Below the pieces are notes generated by a model. It was given only the letters and a program-made list of their open reading frames with translations, made no database searches and was not told the DNA's origin. A program made the position numbers and the translations under genes. A DNA stretch of 64,000 bases from Desmodesmus armatus (lineage: Eukaryota; Chlorophyta; Chlorophyceae; Sphaeropleales; Scenedesmaceae), in assembly GCA_007449985.2 (NCBI GenBank), contig VIIQ02000892.1:92628-156627 (forward strand), read 5' to 3'. Shown here one piece after another: positions 1 to 11,181 of this stretch (the first letter of the stretch is position 1; each line of letters begins with the position of its first letter).

Positions 1-1
1 C

Positions 2-2069
2 CCATCTCCCAGCCCTGAGGTCAGCCCTGAGCCCAGCCTGTCCCCCAGCCCATCACCAAGCCCCCCACCCAGTCCAGCTCCCACCCCATCACCTAGCCCC
101 GAGCCCAGCCCCGAGGCGAGCCCCGAGCCCAGCCCCGCGCCCAGCCCATCACCAAGCCCCCCACCCAGTCCAGCTCCCACCCCATCACCTAGCCCCGAGC
201 CCAGGCCCGAGCCGAGCCCCGAGGCGAGCCCCGCGCCCAGCCCATCTCCCAACCCATCACCTAGCCCTGAGCCAAGCCCTGAGCCCAGCCCATCTACCAG
301 CCCCTCACCCAGCCCTGAGCCCAGCCCCTCACCCAGCCCTGAGCCCAGCCCCTCACCCAGCCCATCTACCAGCCCATCACCTAGCCTCTCACCCAGCTCC
401 GAGCCCAGCCCATCTCCCAGCCCTGAGGTCAGCCCTGAGCCCAGCCCGTCCCCCAGCCCATCACCAAGCCCCCCAACCAATCGAGCTCCCAGCCCATTAC
501 CTAGCCCTGAGGTCAGCCCATCTCCTAGCCCTGAGCCCAGCCCATCACCCAGCCCCTCCTCCAGCCCCTCTCCAGACGCAACTGCAGCAGGGACATCCCC
601 ACCCGCCAGCTTTGAATGCGGACAGCCCCAGGGCCCCTGTGGTGCCTCAATCCCAGCAGGTGCAGTCTGTGCAAATGGGCCAGGCTGGTGCCAGGCAGGA
701 TACTTCTGCGGCAAAAACGACACAGATATCCACAGGGTTAACGTACACGCACCGTCCAAGTGCATTCCGGTGCCGTTTGACTGTGGCAAAGAAGGGCGGC
801 CATGCTGCCCTAGCAATGTGGACACCCCACACACCAGCAGCACCGACAAGATGCAGAGGCAGCCCTTCTGCAAAATTGAAGGCTTGACGTGCTTTTTCCA
901 CAGCTCCGACCTGGATTTTGTCAACGACACCTTTGCTGGTTTCGCAGGTGCGCATGCACGTCACATGGGATGTGCATTGTTGTAAGCTGCAGTCAACGTG
1001 TGCATTCAATGCATGCCATGCCATGCCATGCCATGCCGCAGTGCGGCTCACTGTGGCACATGGGATGTGCTTGGAGCACAGAGCTGCACATAGTGCTCCT
1101 TCAGCCTAGCATGCGTGACCCCCATGATATGTCCCCAAGCACCGCAGTGCAGTGCTCGGGTTGCAACTCCGAGAAACTGTTGCTAACCAGTCGCCCACGG
1201 GGCCAATCGGCGACTGCTGCTGGACGTCTCGGAGCTTCCCATGCTGCACACGGTGACAGAAAACATCAGACATCTGGCCAAACTGTGGCGGTTAGAGAGC
1301 CTCGCAGATTGTTGGCGGCCACTGTCCATGTTGCATATCATGTTTGTTTGTGTTACCTCAGCAGCAACATACGCATGGCAGGATAGTGCTGTTCTCACAC
1401 CCTGGACAGAATGTCTGCAGGAGTGTGACATGACTCACGTATGTGTGACATAAATGTGACGGCGGACACAGCCTGCTGCTGTTCCACACAGGTGCTGCGT
1501 GTGTTGCTGTGCCCAAGGACTGCGGGTCTGCCCCTGGCGCTCCATGCTGCCCTTATACCAAAATCCAAACCTGTGCAAACTGCACCAACCCCCCAATCCC
1601 CACGGACCTCCCAAACACCTGCAGTGGCAACATGTACTGCAACCACAACGCCACTGACACAACAGCCGCTGTCAACAACCCCGGCCTGTCGTTTCTCTTG
1701 GTCGGCAACATCACCACCGGCGTTTGCACGCCCAACCCCCCGGCCTGTGGCAAGTTCGGGCAGCCCTGTTGTGTGGTAGACGGCCCGGCCCCATGCCTGT
1801 CATGTATGTCGAAGCCAGAGCTGGGGTGTGGGCTAGCAGAGGGGCACGAGTCTGTGAGAGGCTACTGTGTCAACCCTGCTAATGGACAGCCTTGGATGTA
1901 CGGTATGTCAGGCAGGGCTCAGGATCACGGGTGCTACCGCTGCCCTGATTTACTGAATGAGAAGCAGAAGTCGCGGTACGACTTCAACCACTTGTACGAC
2001 AGGTGCGGCTTCGACATGATGGGGCAGAAGGTGAACGATTCCATGTCAGACTCTGTTGTGACGGGCTGA
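2..2069 (+). CDS. Secreted Pro-Ser-rich, Cys-rich wall-type protein (5' partial)
   Basis: The frame is already open at base 2, so the start and any signal peptide lie outside the window. Exon 2-947 and exon 1492-2069 join across a GT-AG intron (948-1491) in matching phase (1 base + 2 bases), giving 507 residues in view. About the first 190 residues are an SP/PSPEPSP repeat with a Pro at almost every second position, as in hydroxyproline-rich algal wall proteins. After this come Cys-rich modules, each with a CG-x(3-5)-G-x-PCC motif ([31 protein letters not shown]) and further spaced Cys. The composition implies an extracellular, disulphide-bonded and glycosylated protein; I infer a matrix or cell-wall role. 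The Cys modules are not assigned to a named family. It converges on the minus-strand SRR1 gene. Confidence 0.75.
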
Positions 2070-2285
2070 TTTGGTCTGTGGCTACAAAAAAAGCCTGGCC
2101 CCTGGGCTTGCGGTTTAGGGGGGTAGGGAATTCGTCGGTAACTTGAATTGGCTTGAGTGAAAGAAACATGTCTACGAGTGGTGGATGCATTGTGGAGTAT
2201 GTATACGCGCAGAATGTTCTGGAACCTATTGTTGAGAGCACCACCAGCTGAGGCTGCAGTCAATGGCAATTGGATCTTCAAGATC

Positions 2286-2290
2286 TGTAA
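2286..2290 (+). terminator. Candidate TGTAA polyadenylation signal
   Basis: TGTAA, the usual chlorophycean polyadenylation signal, lies about 215 bases past the stop codon of the Pro-Ser/Cys-rich gene. The rest of 2070-2751, between the two convergent genes, contains nothing else I recognise. Confidence 0.45.
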
Positions 2291-2751
2291 GGACCCCTAC
2301 AGCATCACTTATACCCAAGCATTGTGGACCCGCAAACTGTACCCTGCGCAGCAACATTCAGGGTGCAAACAAACCTTGTCTCACACATCACTGAAAGGTT
2401 TGCCATGTGCAAAAGGCAGCTCATCTTAACATGAGCAACACGCCAAGCCACAGGATGGCAAACGAGCCTTCTCATCGGAGGCTGGGAGCAAGCAGACAAG
2501 TACATCCACTGCATTGAGAGGTTGTGGCACCACACATGTGCACCTCATCGAGTACAGCCACACACACAACAAGCTGTACTGGCACCAATCACCACTGGTG
2601 ACTGGCAGCCCAGACAGGCCTGTCCACCCCTCCCACCAACCGCTGGCAACAGCAACAGCTACCATGCAGCTCCTTGCTGCTGTCATGGTGGCTGCCCGGC
2701 TGCTGCTGCTGCTGCTGCTGCTGTTGCCGCTGCCGCTGTTGGCAAGCAGCT

Positions 2752-3896
2752 TCACTGTGGCCCTTGCTTGCTGAAGAGGGCCGTGCTGCCTGCTGCTGCT
2801 GTGAAGGTGTGCAGGCTCATGTCGTTGAAGGCTGAGGCCACTGGGTACCTGTGGTCAGGCACAGGCAGCTCCTGGACAATGCCTGCAGCAAGCGATGGAA
2901 CAGCAACGCAAAAGGAAGAACTCAGTGTTGCTACAGATCCCAAAAACATGCTGGGTTCATGCTTTCATAAGTCTGCACACGCTCTCCTGGACAACACCTG
3001 CAGCACACAGGGGGGAGTGTCCTCTCTCCAACTTCCTCCTCCCTCCCTCTCCCTTGCTCCCGCCTCCCCTCCCCCACTTCGCCCCTCCCTCCCCTCCCTC
3101 CCTTCCCCCCCTCCCCCCCCCCTCCCCTCCCCCCCCCCCCCCCCTCCCCCACTTCACCCCCCCCCCATCCCTTCCCCCCCTCTCCCCATGCCACCCTCAA
3201 AGGCTGAGGATGCTGCAGCCAACCAAGGATACCCAGGACAGTGGCCTAATCCTTGCCAGGCCATGATGACTCCGCCTGCCCCTTCCTCCCCCCTCCCCCC
3301 CCTCCCAGGGCCGCCCACACGGGCCGCCCTGATCTGCACACGCCCCTCGTGTGCCATGCCGCATGCCCTCCATGTCCCATGTCTTCAAGAGGAAGCTCCC
3401 AAGCACCCAAGCACCCATACTCCGCATCTGCTGCTCACCTGCCTCAACTAGTGCCAGCAGCCTGTCAGGTCTAGTAGTGCTGGGCCTGAGGCCGGGTGGG
3501 CCCGACCAGCGCTCAGCATAGGTGGCAAAGCTGTTGCCTAGGATGGCCAGGCGGGGCAGGACCTGGGGAGACCAGTTGGCCCCTAGCAAGTTGTCACACA
3601 GCACACCCTGCGAGTGCAGCATGTGAAAAGGCGGGCGGTGCGGTACAAACAGTGCGTGTTGAGAACATCACTTGAAGATAAACTTGGGAGACTAAAGACG
3701 CGGGGGGGGGGGGCAATTGGCCCTGGGTAGATACTATGTTGTCACACAGCACACTAAATGCAATGAGGGGATCAGCTGGTTGTCACAACCCTGGCAGGTT
3801 GTCACACAGGAACCCCTTGTGTTTGAGATGTGCGACAGATGGACAGTGCGAGATGCCCGTGTCATAGATGCTGACAAGCGCTGCCCTGCAAAGGTG

Positions 3897-3960
<64 letters not shown>

Positions 3961-4061
3961 ATGCACAAACGGGATCCGCAGAAAGACGCATGTATTGGCA
4001 TGTCTGACCCCTCCCCCCCCCCCCCCCCACACCACCCACACACACGCTGGCAGAGATGCCT

Positions 4062-4120
<59 letters not shown>

Positions 4121-4437
4121 CACACCACGGTAACCTCACCTCGCAGTGGGGCAGGAAGAAAACCGTAGTCTGGCCCCCTATGCTCCGCCGCCCCTCCTCA
4201 TTCACTGAGATGACATCCAGCCCCATATGCTGCAGCAGCTTCTGATCCAGGGGTGTGAAGGCGGGGTCATACAGCTGAGGGGGCTGGGTGAGGCCAGGAA
4301 GCAACTGCTGGAGCAAGAGCACCATCGCCAGCTGCAGATACAACAAAAACCATGTGAACAATGCAGTATGGAAATTTGATCACCTCATACAGAGTGTCGC
4401 GACGTGTGTGTGCACATGCACGTGTGGTGGTGGTGGC

Positions 4438-4468
<31 letters not shown>

Positions 4469-5124
4469 ACTCCCTGGCAAGCGCAGGGTAAGGAAGAAGG
4501 GTGGGTGGAGGTGGGATCATCTAGCTGAGGGGGCTGGGTGAGACCCAGCAGCAATTTCTGGACCAGCAGCACCATCGCTACCTGCAAAGAACATACCACA
4601 ACAATACACCAGGGAGGGGCATGCGGCATCAGGTGGTTGTGTGGAGTATCCGAGGCTGCAGGCGCCAGCCAAGGCACGCGCACACCCTTCTTCCAAAACT
4701 GCTCTCAAATGTACCCAAGGTGTACGAGCTGCCAGCCGACGTTATGTGAATATCTTGCATAATTGATACACCCAGGGTTCAGCTCTGCTGAACAACGGGC
4801 TTGTGCATGCCCAGCGGCATCCTGAGCTCCTGCTCTGCTGCTGCTTGGTGGCTTTGCCCCCTTTCTGAAGATGTAACATGCAACATGCACATACAGTCCT
4901 GTGTAATGGCTTGTTTGTGAACCATATCAGGCAGTTATGTGACTCTCTTGCCCCCCCCCCCTGAACCCCTCCGTCTCCACCCCACCTCCACCCAACCCAA
5001 CACAACCAACCCCTCACCCAGCCACTGATTCAACCCCCCCCCCCCACCTGGTGTTTTGACACCTTGCTGTCCTCTATGGAGCCCAGCCCATACACCACCA
5101 GCGCCTGCACATCGGCCCAGTCCC

Positions 5125-5164
<40 letters not shown>

Positions 5165-5168
5165 ACTG

Positions 5169-5218
<50 letters not shown>

Positions 5219-5782
5219 ACTGTCCTGCTGCTGCTGCTGCTGCTGCTGCGGACCTTCCTGCTGTTGCTGCTGCTGCTGCTGCTGCTGCTGTTGGTGGTGC
5301 TGCTGGTGGTGATGTTGCGGCAGGCCCAGGCCCCCTCCTCCTGCTGCTGCTGCTGCCTGCTGCAGTGCTGCTGTGAGGGATTGGTACACTTCAGCCTGTC
5401 GCAGATCCCTGGCTATGTCCTGAACTTGCTGCTGCAGCCGCAGCACTTGCTGCTCTATGTTGCTGCCTTGCTGCTGCTGCTGCTGCTGCTGCTGTCGGCT
5501 ACCCTTCCTGCTGCTGCTGCTGCTGTAGGCGAAGCCAGGGGTGGTGGGGGTATGGCCCCAGCCTGGCAGGGCCCCTATTGCTGCTACTGCTGAGCCGCTA
5601 GTAAACGCAGCTGGCAGTAAACCGGCTGATGGTGCTTGCTGCTGCTGCTGCTGCTGCTGCTGCTGTGGCTGTTGCCTGTGCTGTTGCTGTTGCTTGGCCT
5701 GCTGCTGCTGCTGCTGTGAGGGTTTGCGTGCCTTGCCTTTGCCTCCCACCACCATCCACTCGTCCTCAGCACCTGCTGTCAT
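2752..5782 (-). CDS. SRR1: SRR1-domain protein with polyglutamine N-terminus
   Basis: Four exons fit in phase: 5782-5048, 4331-4140, 3607-3439 and 2882-2752, giving 408 residues. The start is the ATG at 5782 (MTAGAEDEWMVVGGKGK); the DEWMVVGGKG stretch resembles the conserved DDWTVV start of SRR1 proteins. Residues about 20-220 are polyQ tracts with a short coiled-coil-like stretch. The SRR1 domain starts at VVYGLGSIEDSKV (about 227) and continues through GLDVISVNEEGRR, FFLPHCE, VLCDNLLGANWSP and LAILGNSF, ending in the typical ASAFNDMSLHTF. Arabidopsis SRR1 acts in phytochrome B and clock regulation, and relatives occur in yeast (Ber1) and animals (SRRD); biochemical activity is poorly defined. 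All domain blocks are present, so the gene looks intact. Its introns hold large simple repeats and duplicated exon-start fragments. It is divergent from the CX9C gene. Confidence 0.87.
3020..3190. repeat. C/T-only pyrimidine tract in SRR1 intron 3
   Basis: About 170 bases are almost entirely C and T, with C runs up to about 14, on the plus strand. In the SRR1 transcript this is a G/A-rich block inside intron 3 (3438-2883) that could fold as a G-quadruplex. Confidence 0.8.
3717..3830 (-). repeat. Two decayed copies of the SRR1 exon 3 start
   Basis: The real exon 3 begins GVLCDNLLG next to its acceptor at 3608. Two further copies of the same TGTGTGACAAC block lie in intron 2, at about 3733-3755 and 3790-3818 on the plus strand (reading VLCDNIV and FLCDNLPG, the latter followed by a stop). 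They look like duplicated, non-functional exon edges. Confidence 0.65.
3898..3960. repeat. (GCT)21 microsatellite in SRR1 intron 2
   Basis: There are twenty-one uninterrupted GCT units, which read CAG-type on the gene's own strand. They lie in the intron, not in the exon polyQ region. Confidence 0.95.
4062..4122. repeat. (ACGC)n microsatellite next to the SRR1 exon 2 donor
   Basis: About 15 units of a CGCA tetranucleotide end some 17 bases from the exon 2 donor at 4139-4138. Confidence 0.95.
4438..4466. repeat. G29 homopolymer in SRR1 intron 1
   Basis: There are twenty-nine consecutive G after a TGG-rich lead-in. The length may be imprecise because homopolymers are error-prone. Confidence 0.85.
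4500..4591 (-). repeat. Duplicate of the SRR1 exon 2 start within intron 1
   Basis: On the minus strand TTTGCAG is followed by VAMVLLVQKLLLGLTQPPQL. This mirrors the real exon 2 start LAMVLLLQQLLPGLTQPPQL at 4331. The copy lies upstream of the real exon in transcript order, includes an acceptor-like AG, then loses similarity. It could be a decoy or alternative acceptor, but is probably a decayed duplicate. Confidence 0.75.
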
Positions 5783-6519
5783 GCTGCTGACCTTGGTCTG
5801 TGTACGTCCCTGACAGCCAGTCGGAGGCAGTGGCGTACTTGCTTGGGTTGGTGAACCTGACAACTATATGCTGTATGTACAGGAGTATATCGATTTGATT
5901 AATTTGTCAGTACACATGGAGCCAAACCTGCTTCAGCACCAGCTGTTACAAAGTGGCTGGCCACAGCAGCAAAGGGTTCTGTTGACAAAATCGAAACTGA
6001 TAGCTGGCCAATTTGAGTTGAGGAGAGAAACATCTTTCGACGACTTGGTTTGACGATCAGCGGTTGCGCCTTGTCGTCTCTGCGGATTAGCAGCTGCTGT
6101 TGCCTCACCCAGATCACCAGCCAAGTGACAACATCTCGGAGCGTGCTTGTGTGATTACTCTAAACGTGTTCACATCGTCTGAAAGCAGTCCAATCGCCTG
6201 CGCAGATGGCGACAACCCCCCACTTCAATCAGCAGGGACTCCCAGCAGCACAGCAGCAACCGCAACGGTCCAAAGCCACACCCATTCCTACACACCGGAT
6301 CTGAACCGACGTACAGGTAGAATAGGCTTTTTTTGCAAACACAGTTCAGCATCAAGGTGCATAGTTCCAGGCCTTGGAGGCCCACCTGCTGGAGTAACAC
6401 TGATTTCTTGGAGCAGCAGCAGCAGCAGCAAGGGCTGATCTGCTGCAGCAGCAGCTTCCCTGCAGCTTAGCAGCAGCAGGAACAGCAGCAACCGCCACGC
6501 TGATCCACAGCAGCAGCAT

Positions 6520-6550
<31 letters not shown>

Positions 6551-6554
6551 CGCC
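5783..6554. promoter_or_regulatory. Divergent promoter region with CAG runs
   Basis: 772 bases separate the start codons of the SRR1 (-) and CX9C (+) genes, so both promoters and 5' leaders must lie here. CAG/GCA runs occur at about 6411-6430 and 6510-6549. The second run ends five bases before the CX9C ATG, so that mRNA would carry a CAG repeat just before its start codon. No TATA box was recognised. Confidence 0.5.
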
Positions 6555-8862
6555 ATGCGAGAGCCTGACTTGACGAAGCTTGCCAAGAGTTTGACCAGCA
6601 AGCAGCTGGCGTGCACTGAGGAGATAAAGCTGCTCATGGACTGCATGATGGTGAGGGCGGGGGGGGGGTGAGAGTGGGTGCAGCAGGATGCCTATCAGCT
6701 GCTTTATTGATGTGGGGTAGGGGATTAGGGAGGAGACCAAGGCAGGGAAGGGGGCGCAGGGGAAGAATAGGGCACTGGAAGAGGGATGTGTGTGTTGAAC
6801 ACATGAGTTGCATCAAGCAGGTACACAAAGTGTGTGATGGGTGGGCCGTGGATGGGTGGGTGGCGGGGGGGGGGGGGAGAGCTGGAGGGGTAGCACAGCG
6901 GGTATGGGGGCGACACAGTGAGAGACACCTGGCGGACGGGTGATGACAGGTTCTGGGGAGGGGCGGCGCGGGGCGGGGGGGGGGGGGGGCAGCTGGCTCC
7001 TTGTACTTTGATGGAGCTCTGGTGGAAGTAAGGGTCCAAGGGAGGGTGAGGCGGAGGGTTGGGTAAGGGGGTGGTGGGGGACGCGCAAGGGACGGAATCA
7101 TGAAGGGGGTTTGGGGGGGGGGGGGGGGGGGAGGGGGGGCAGCAACAGGGGTTTGAAGGCCGAGATTGGGGTGGGAGAAGGATGAGTGGGGAGGTAGGGG
7201 ACCCGCAAGGCTTGTCAGGGGTGGCCCGGCCTGTGTGACCCCTGGGGAGAAATTCAGGGCGTGGGAAACACTGACGGCATCATGCATCATTCTATGCAGC
7301 CGTCCTCACGTCCGTCAGTGCGCCACTGACTGTTACTATTACTGCCACTGTGACATGGTTCAGGACATGCCTGAAAGCCCCGCTCACAACCCACATACCA
7401 CTTTGCTTGCTGCATCAGTGCGGCTGTACATGGGTATGTGATGCTCTAGGGCTGCAAGATGCGGGTGCCGTTCTTGGTTGCCACCTTGATGTGCATTCAA
7501 GGTGGCTCACCAACAGCAGCACCCTGCATCTTGCAGCCCTAGATCACCACACACGCATGCACAGCTGCACTGATGCAGCAAGCAAAGTGGCATGTGAGTT
7601 GTTGGCACCTCTTTGCCCCTGTGCAGGATTGCACAAGCATGCACAGCTATTTTGTTGTAATAGTACTGCACTGCTGCTGCTGCCCCTCTTTCTTCTGCTT
7701 TTTCTGCTCCCCCCCCCCCCCCCCCCCCCTCGCTCCCCACTTCTTGCGTATCTCAAATCAACAGCGCCAGGGCCTCTTGGATGCAGACTCTGCCTGCAAG
7801 CGGCAGGCGACAGCAGCCATGGTGTGCCTACAAACATCGGTGAGTCATTCCCTTGAAACCCCCTCCCCGCCCCAGCCTCCCTCCATGCAGGGGACTGCTC
7901 CGGGAGTGTTGTGTGGCTCTGCAGGAGCAGTTTGGCAGAGCTCTGATCCATTCACATTGAGTAGCCGTGGCAGCGGCAGCAGGTGCACTGCAGGGAGCAA
8001 CATTGGGGTGTGCAATGTCAGCACACTCAGGTTCACTGTTGCTTGCAACAGCCGTCAAACCTCCCCATCAGCCATGTACAGCACCTTCCTTGCATATGGA
8101 ACTTTATAGAGGGGTGGTGATGGTTGCTGGCTGATACAGTCATGGGTGCCTGACAGCACCCAGCGTGACACCGCCGATTGCAGGACCGATATGCAGCATG
8201 GATTGCAACTGTGCTCCCAAGCCACTCATGGTCAACATGGTATTGCATGATGTGTCACAGTGCGCATGTGTATCACATTGCCCTTTTCCTAGCCTGCTGG
8301 TCATCGTGGGGACACTGCAGGAGTGTTACATATATGTACTGAATGTTTGTGCTGCGCCATGTCGTGCTGTGTCATGCTGTCCTGCAGACCAAGGCCAGCA
8401 GTGCGCGTGCTGAGCTGGGCAAGCGCTTGGGGGTGAGTCATGCGGCAGTGTGGGGCTAGGCTTGCACATCCACACTGTTGACCTCATGACATTCAAGGCA
8501 CCTTGGATGCACACCAGCCCAAAGCAGCACGGAACATGCAACTACAGCAATCATGGAATGTGCGGAACGAGCTCTGAAGCAGACAGTTCCTAAACGCCTG
8601 ACACGTCTTGTATTACCCTGCATCAGCCAGTACATACCAACTTGATGGGTGAAGGTCCTTTCTGCATCAATGTGTGTCACCTGCGCGCATCAGCACAAAG
8701 CCCTGACAGAAGCGATCCTCGAATCAAGGCAGGTGTGCAATATGGTTTTGCTGGCCGTGCACGCGTGAACAACCCCTGCACTGTGTGGTGTGTTGCTGCG
8801 TGGTTTGTTGGTGTCTGCTGCAGCTCATAGCGAAGCTCTTCAAGCGCAACGGCTTCCGGTAG
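6555..8862 (+). CDS. Twin CX9C (CHCH) protein, mS37/CHCHD1-like
   Basis: Four short exons, all phase 0, join cleanly: 6555-6650, 7765-7839, 8388-8432 and 8824-8862, giving 84 residues. The first half reads LACTEEIKLLMDCMM and the second SACKRQATAAMVCLQ, so there are two exact CX9C motifs 12 residues apart, the hallmark of the twin CX9C family. Such proteins are imported into the mitochondrial intermembrane space and oxidised by the Mia40 relay. The order and spacing, with a basic C-terminus LIAKLFKRNGFR, resemble mitoribosomal small-subunit protein mS37 (MRP10/CHCHD1) more than COX17 or COX23; that specific assignment is inference. Introns make up most of the locus and contain G and C runs (7110-7140, 7711-7730). 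A long CAG run directly precedes the ATG. Confidence 0.8.
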
Positions 8863-8919
8863 CAGACCAGGACGCACTGCTGCTCACCTGGCCCCTGGCC
8901 CCAGGGTTGAGTCAGTTTT

Positions 8920-8952
<33 letters not shown>

Positions 8953-9341
8953 CCATGAACATCCGTGCGCCCTCGCCAGCAGCCTTGATGTGCACAGCTG
9001 TGGCACAGTAGCTCTCATGATTGCAGCAAGTCTCTGGCTCGTGTGGGCGTCAGGGTTTAGGGTTTACTCGTGTATAACTCATGTGGGAACCCTCAGTGCA
9101 CCACTGGGGAGCCGCAGCACAGTGTTGTCAGCACGCAGCTGGTGTGGTGAGGAACATGTAGTGGTTGATGTGTGGCACCTGCTGGTTAGACAGCTGCTTT
9201 CGAGTCGTATGAGCCTGGTTTGTGTGCATTCACACTGCATGTTCAGATTTCAAGGTGCTCGGTGCACTTTGCGCCAACACGCAACTTGCCAAGTTTGATA
9301 CCGCAGTGCTGCTTTTGCCTTTTTGATACTGTTTCTTATCC

Positions 9342-9955
9342 GTGTTACACACACACCACACCTGCCGGCGTATGCGCGTTGTTGTTGGGTGCCACCCACA
9401 GGCGTTCACATCCGCTGCGGCTACTGCACTTGCAGCTGGTGGCATCTCAGCACTCACATTGTGGCCACCTTGCTGGCGTGTGTGTGGTTCAGCTGCTGTC
9501 ATTAGCAGCATTGCACCTGTTGTGCTGATTGGCAAGCATGCTGCCCCGGGCAACAGGCTGTTACTGGGCTGTGCTGGGCCCCAAGTGGTGGCCAATCAGC
9601 GTGAATGTGGCGTGAACTATAGCGTACCTGCAGCCAATCACCGTGAATGTGGCTTTATCAGCTGCTTGCAAGCCTTGCGGGGCAACTGGGGCTATGCGGC
9701 AGCCTCTGTGCTGCCTCTGGTTGTGGAGGTGCGTGAGTGCAGGCATGGTGGGGTGCAAGACATGAACACATTGTGTGCAGGCTGCCCCGGGCTGGCCTCA
9801 GCAGCGAGGGCTGCTGGGAGATATTCAGCTGTCCTGACAGACTGATGCAGATCCCAACGCGATTCAACACAAGTTACCAGGACAGCACCACATATGGCTT
9901 TGTAACAAGATCGCAGAGGCTGAAGCTGCCGTGTCTGTCAACGAAAAGAAGTAGT
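9342..9955 (+). other. Possible coding remnant, unrecognised
   Basis: A 168-codon open frame (9342-9845) has coding-like composition, including FTSAAATALAAGGISALTLW and an internal 14-residue near-duplicate (VANQRECGV / AANHRECGF). Just downstream, RLMQIPTRFNTSYQDSTTYG runs into CNKIAEAEAAVSVNEKK and a stop only if one base is missing near 9900. The second half reads like a genuine C-terminus. No family was recognised. It could be a decayed gene, or a real one with unresolved splicing or a sequence error. Confidence 0.3.
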
Positions 9956-11074
9956 AAGTGATGCATATGCATGTGCAGTTGAAGCTAGACGAGCTTCAGG
10001 GCCCCCCAACCCTTGGCTCACTGTGACCTGAAGGTGCCTGGCCAGTTGCTGCCCTCCTGCTGGGCTGGATGTTGCATCAAAGCTCCACTGTGATCATTGG
10101 TGCTGGGTCATGCTGGCTGTTCCTCCTGCTGGGCTGGGCTGGGCTGATGTCAACAATAGCAACACTCTGCCTGCAAAAGCACAAGGAACGCACCTGCAGA
10201 ACAGCGCAGCAACAAGATGTTAGCACAGCAAAGGAGAGGGGGGTCGACCCCTGCCCCAGTGCAGGCTTATGACACCCTGTTGCTGGCCCTCCTCCAACGT
10301 GTGACCTTGTGTGACTGGCACCTGTTTCAAACATTTGCAGCTGTTGCACATGTGACAAGATCAAGTGAGATATTGAGGAAGTGAAAGAACAAAGGGAGAG
10401 GATAGTCACACTGTCTGATGGTCTGTTGCTGGGGTGTGCTTAGCAGCAGTGACGGTGGGTTGTGATTTCTTGTCGAAACGAGAGCATCGGCCAGTGTTTT
10501 GCTAGTGTGTTGTTGTATCTAGTATAGTGTAGTTATATGGCTTTCCTTTGGTCAGCAGCAGCTTGGGGATGTGCGGCAGCTTCTGTGCTGCTAGGCTGCT
10601 GGCCTCTCAAGTGTTCCTGTCGGGGAGTGCTTGTGGCATGTGTGCTGGCCCCTGCTCCTGTTGTTGTGCGCGTGAGTGTAACTGCCACTGTGTTTCCATG
10701 TGAGGGAGAGTGGGGGTTGTGGAAGGAAATGTGAGGGAGAGTGGACATTGGTGAAGGAAACGACATCATATTCATGCCACAAAGTGCTGATGGCCCTGAG
10801 GGGATGGTTCTTGTGCTGTTGCACCAGGGCGTGTTGAATGCATTGACAAGTATTGCTGCAGTGATCTGGATGGTGCAATGTAGCAGGTACAGACATTGGA
10901 TTCCAATCAAGCGCATGCGCCACTTCATGTGCGAGGTTGTAGTGCAGTCTGGTCCGGCAGGGAGCTGGCATAGATACATCTGGCCCCACAATAGTTACAT
11001 ACTTCAATGGCCAACAAGCAGCTTGACTGATGTCCAGCCGCCCCCCCCCCCCCTACCCACATTCACAATTCACG

Positions 11075-11181
11075 CACTACACCAAGCAACTGTATGTGCT
11101 GAAGGTACACAGGACATCGCACAATTTGGGCACTACACCAAGCAACTCTATGTGCTGAAGATACACAGGACATTGCACACA
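11075..11181. repeat. Two-copy tandem duplication, 56-bp period
   Basis: A block starting CACTACACCAAGCAACT occurs at 11075 and again at 11131 with only a few differences, in otherwise unannotated sequence. Confidence 0.85.

Noticed and set aside
3868..4245. Poly-Ala, poly-Leu and ACGC-coded frames near 4 kb
   Set aside because: They are simple-repeat translations within SRR1 intron 2.
5783..5863. TTG start at 5863 for the SRR1 gene
   Set aside because: A non-ATG start is unlikely in a nuclear gene, and the ATG at 5782 directly precedes the conserved DEWMVVGGKG block.
9053..9066. GGGTTTAGGGTTTA, resembling a plant or algal telomere repeat
   Set aside because: Fewer than three units are present, too few to call an interstitial telomere.
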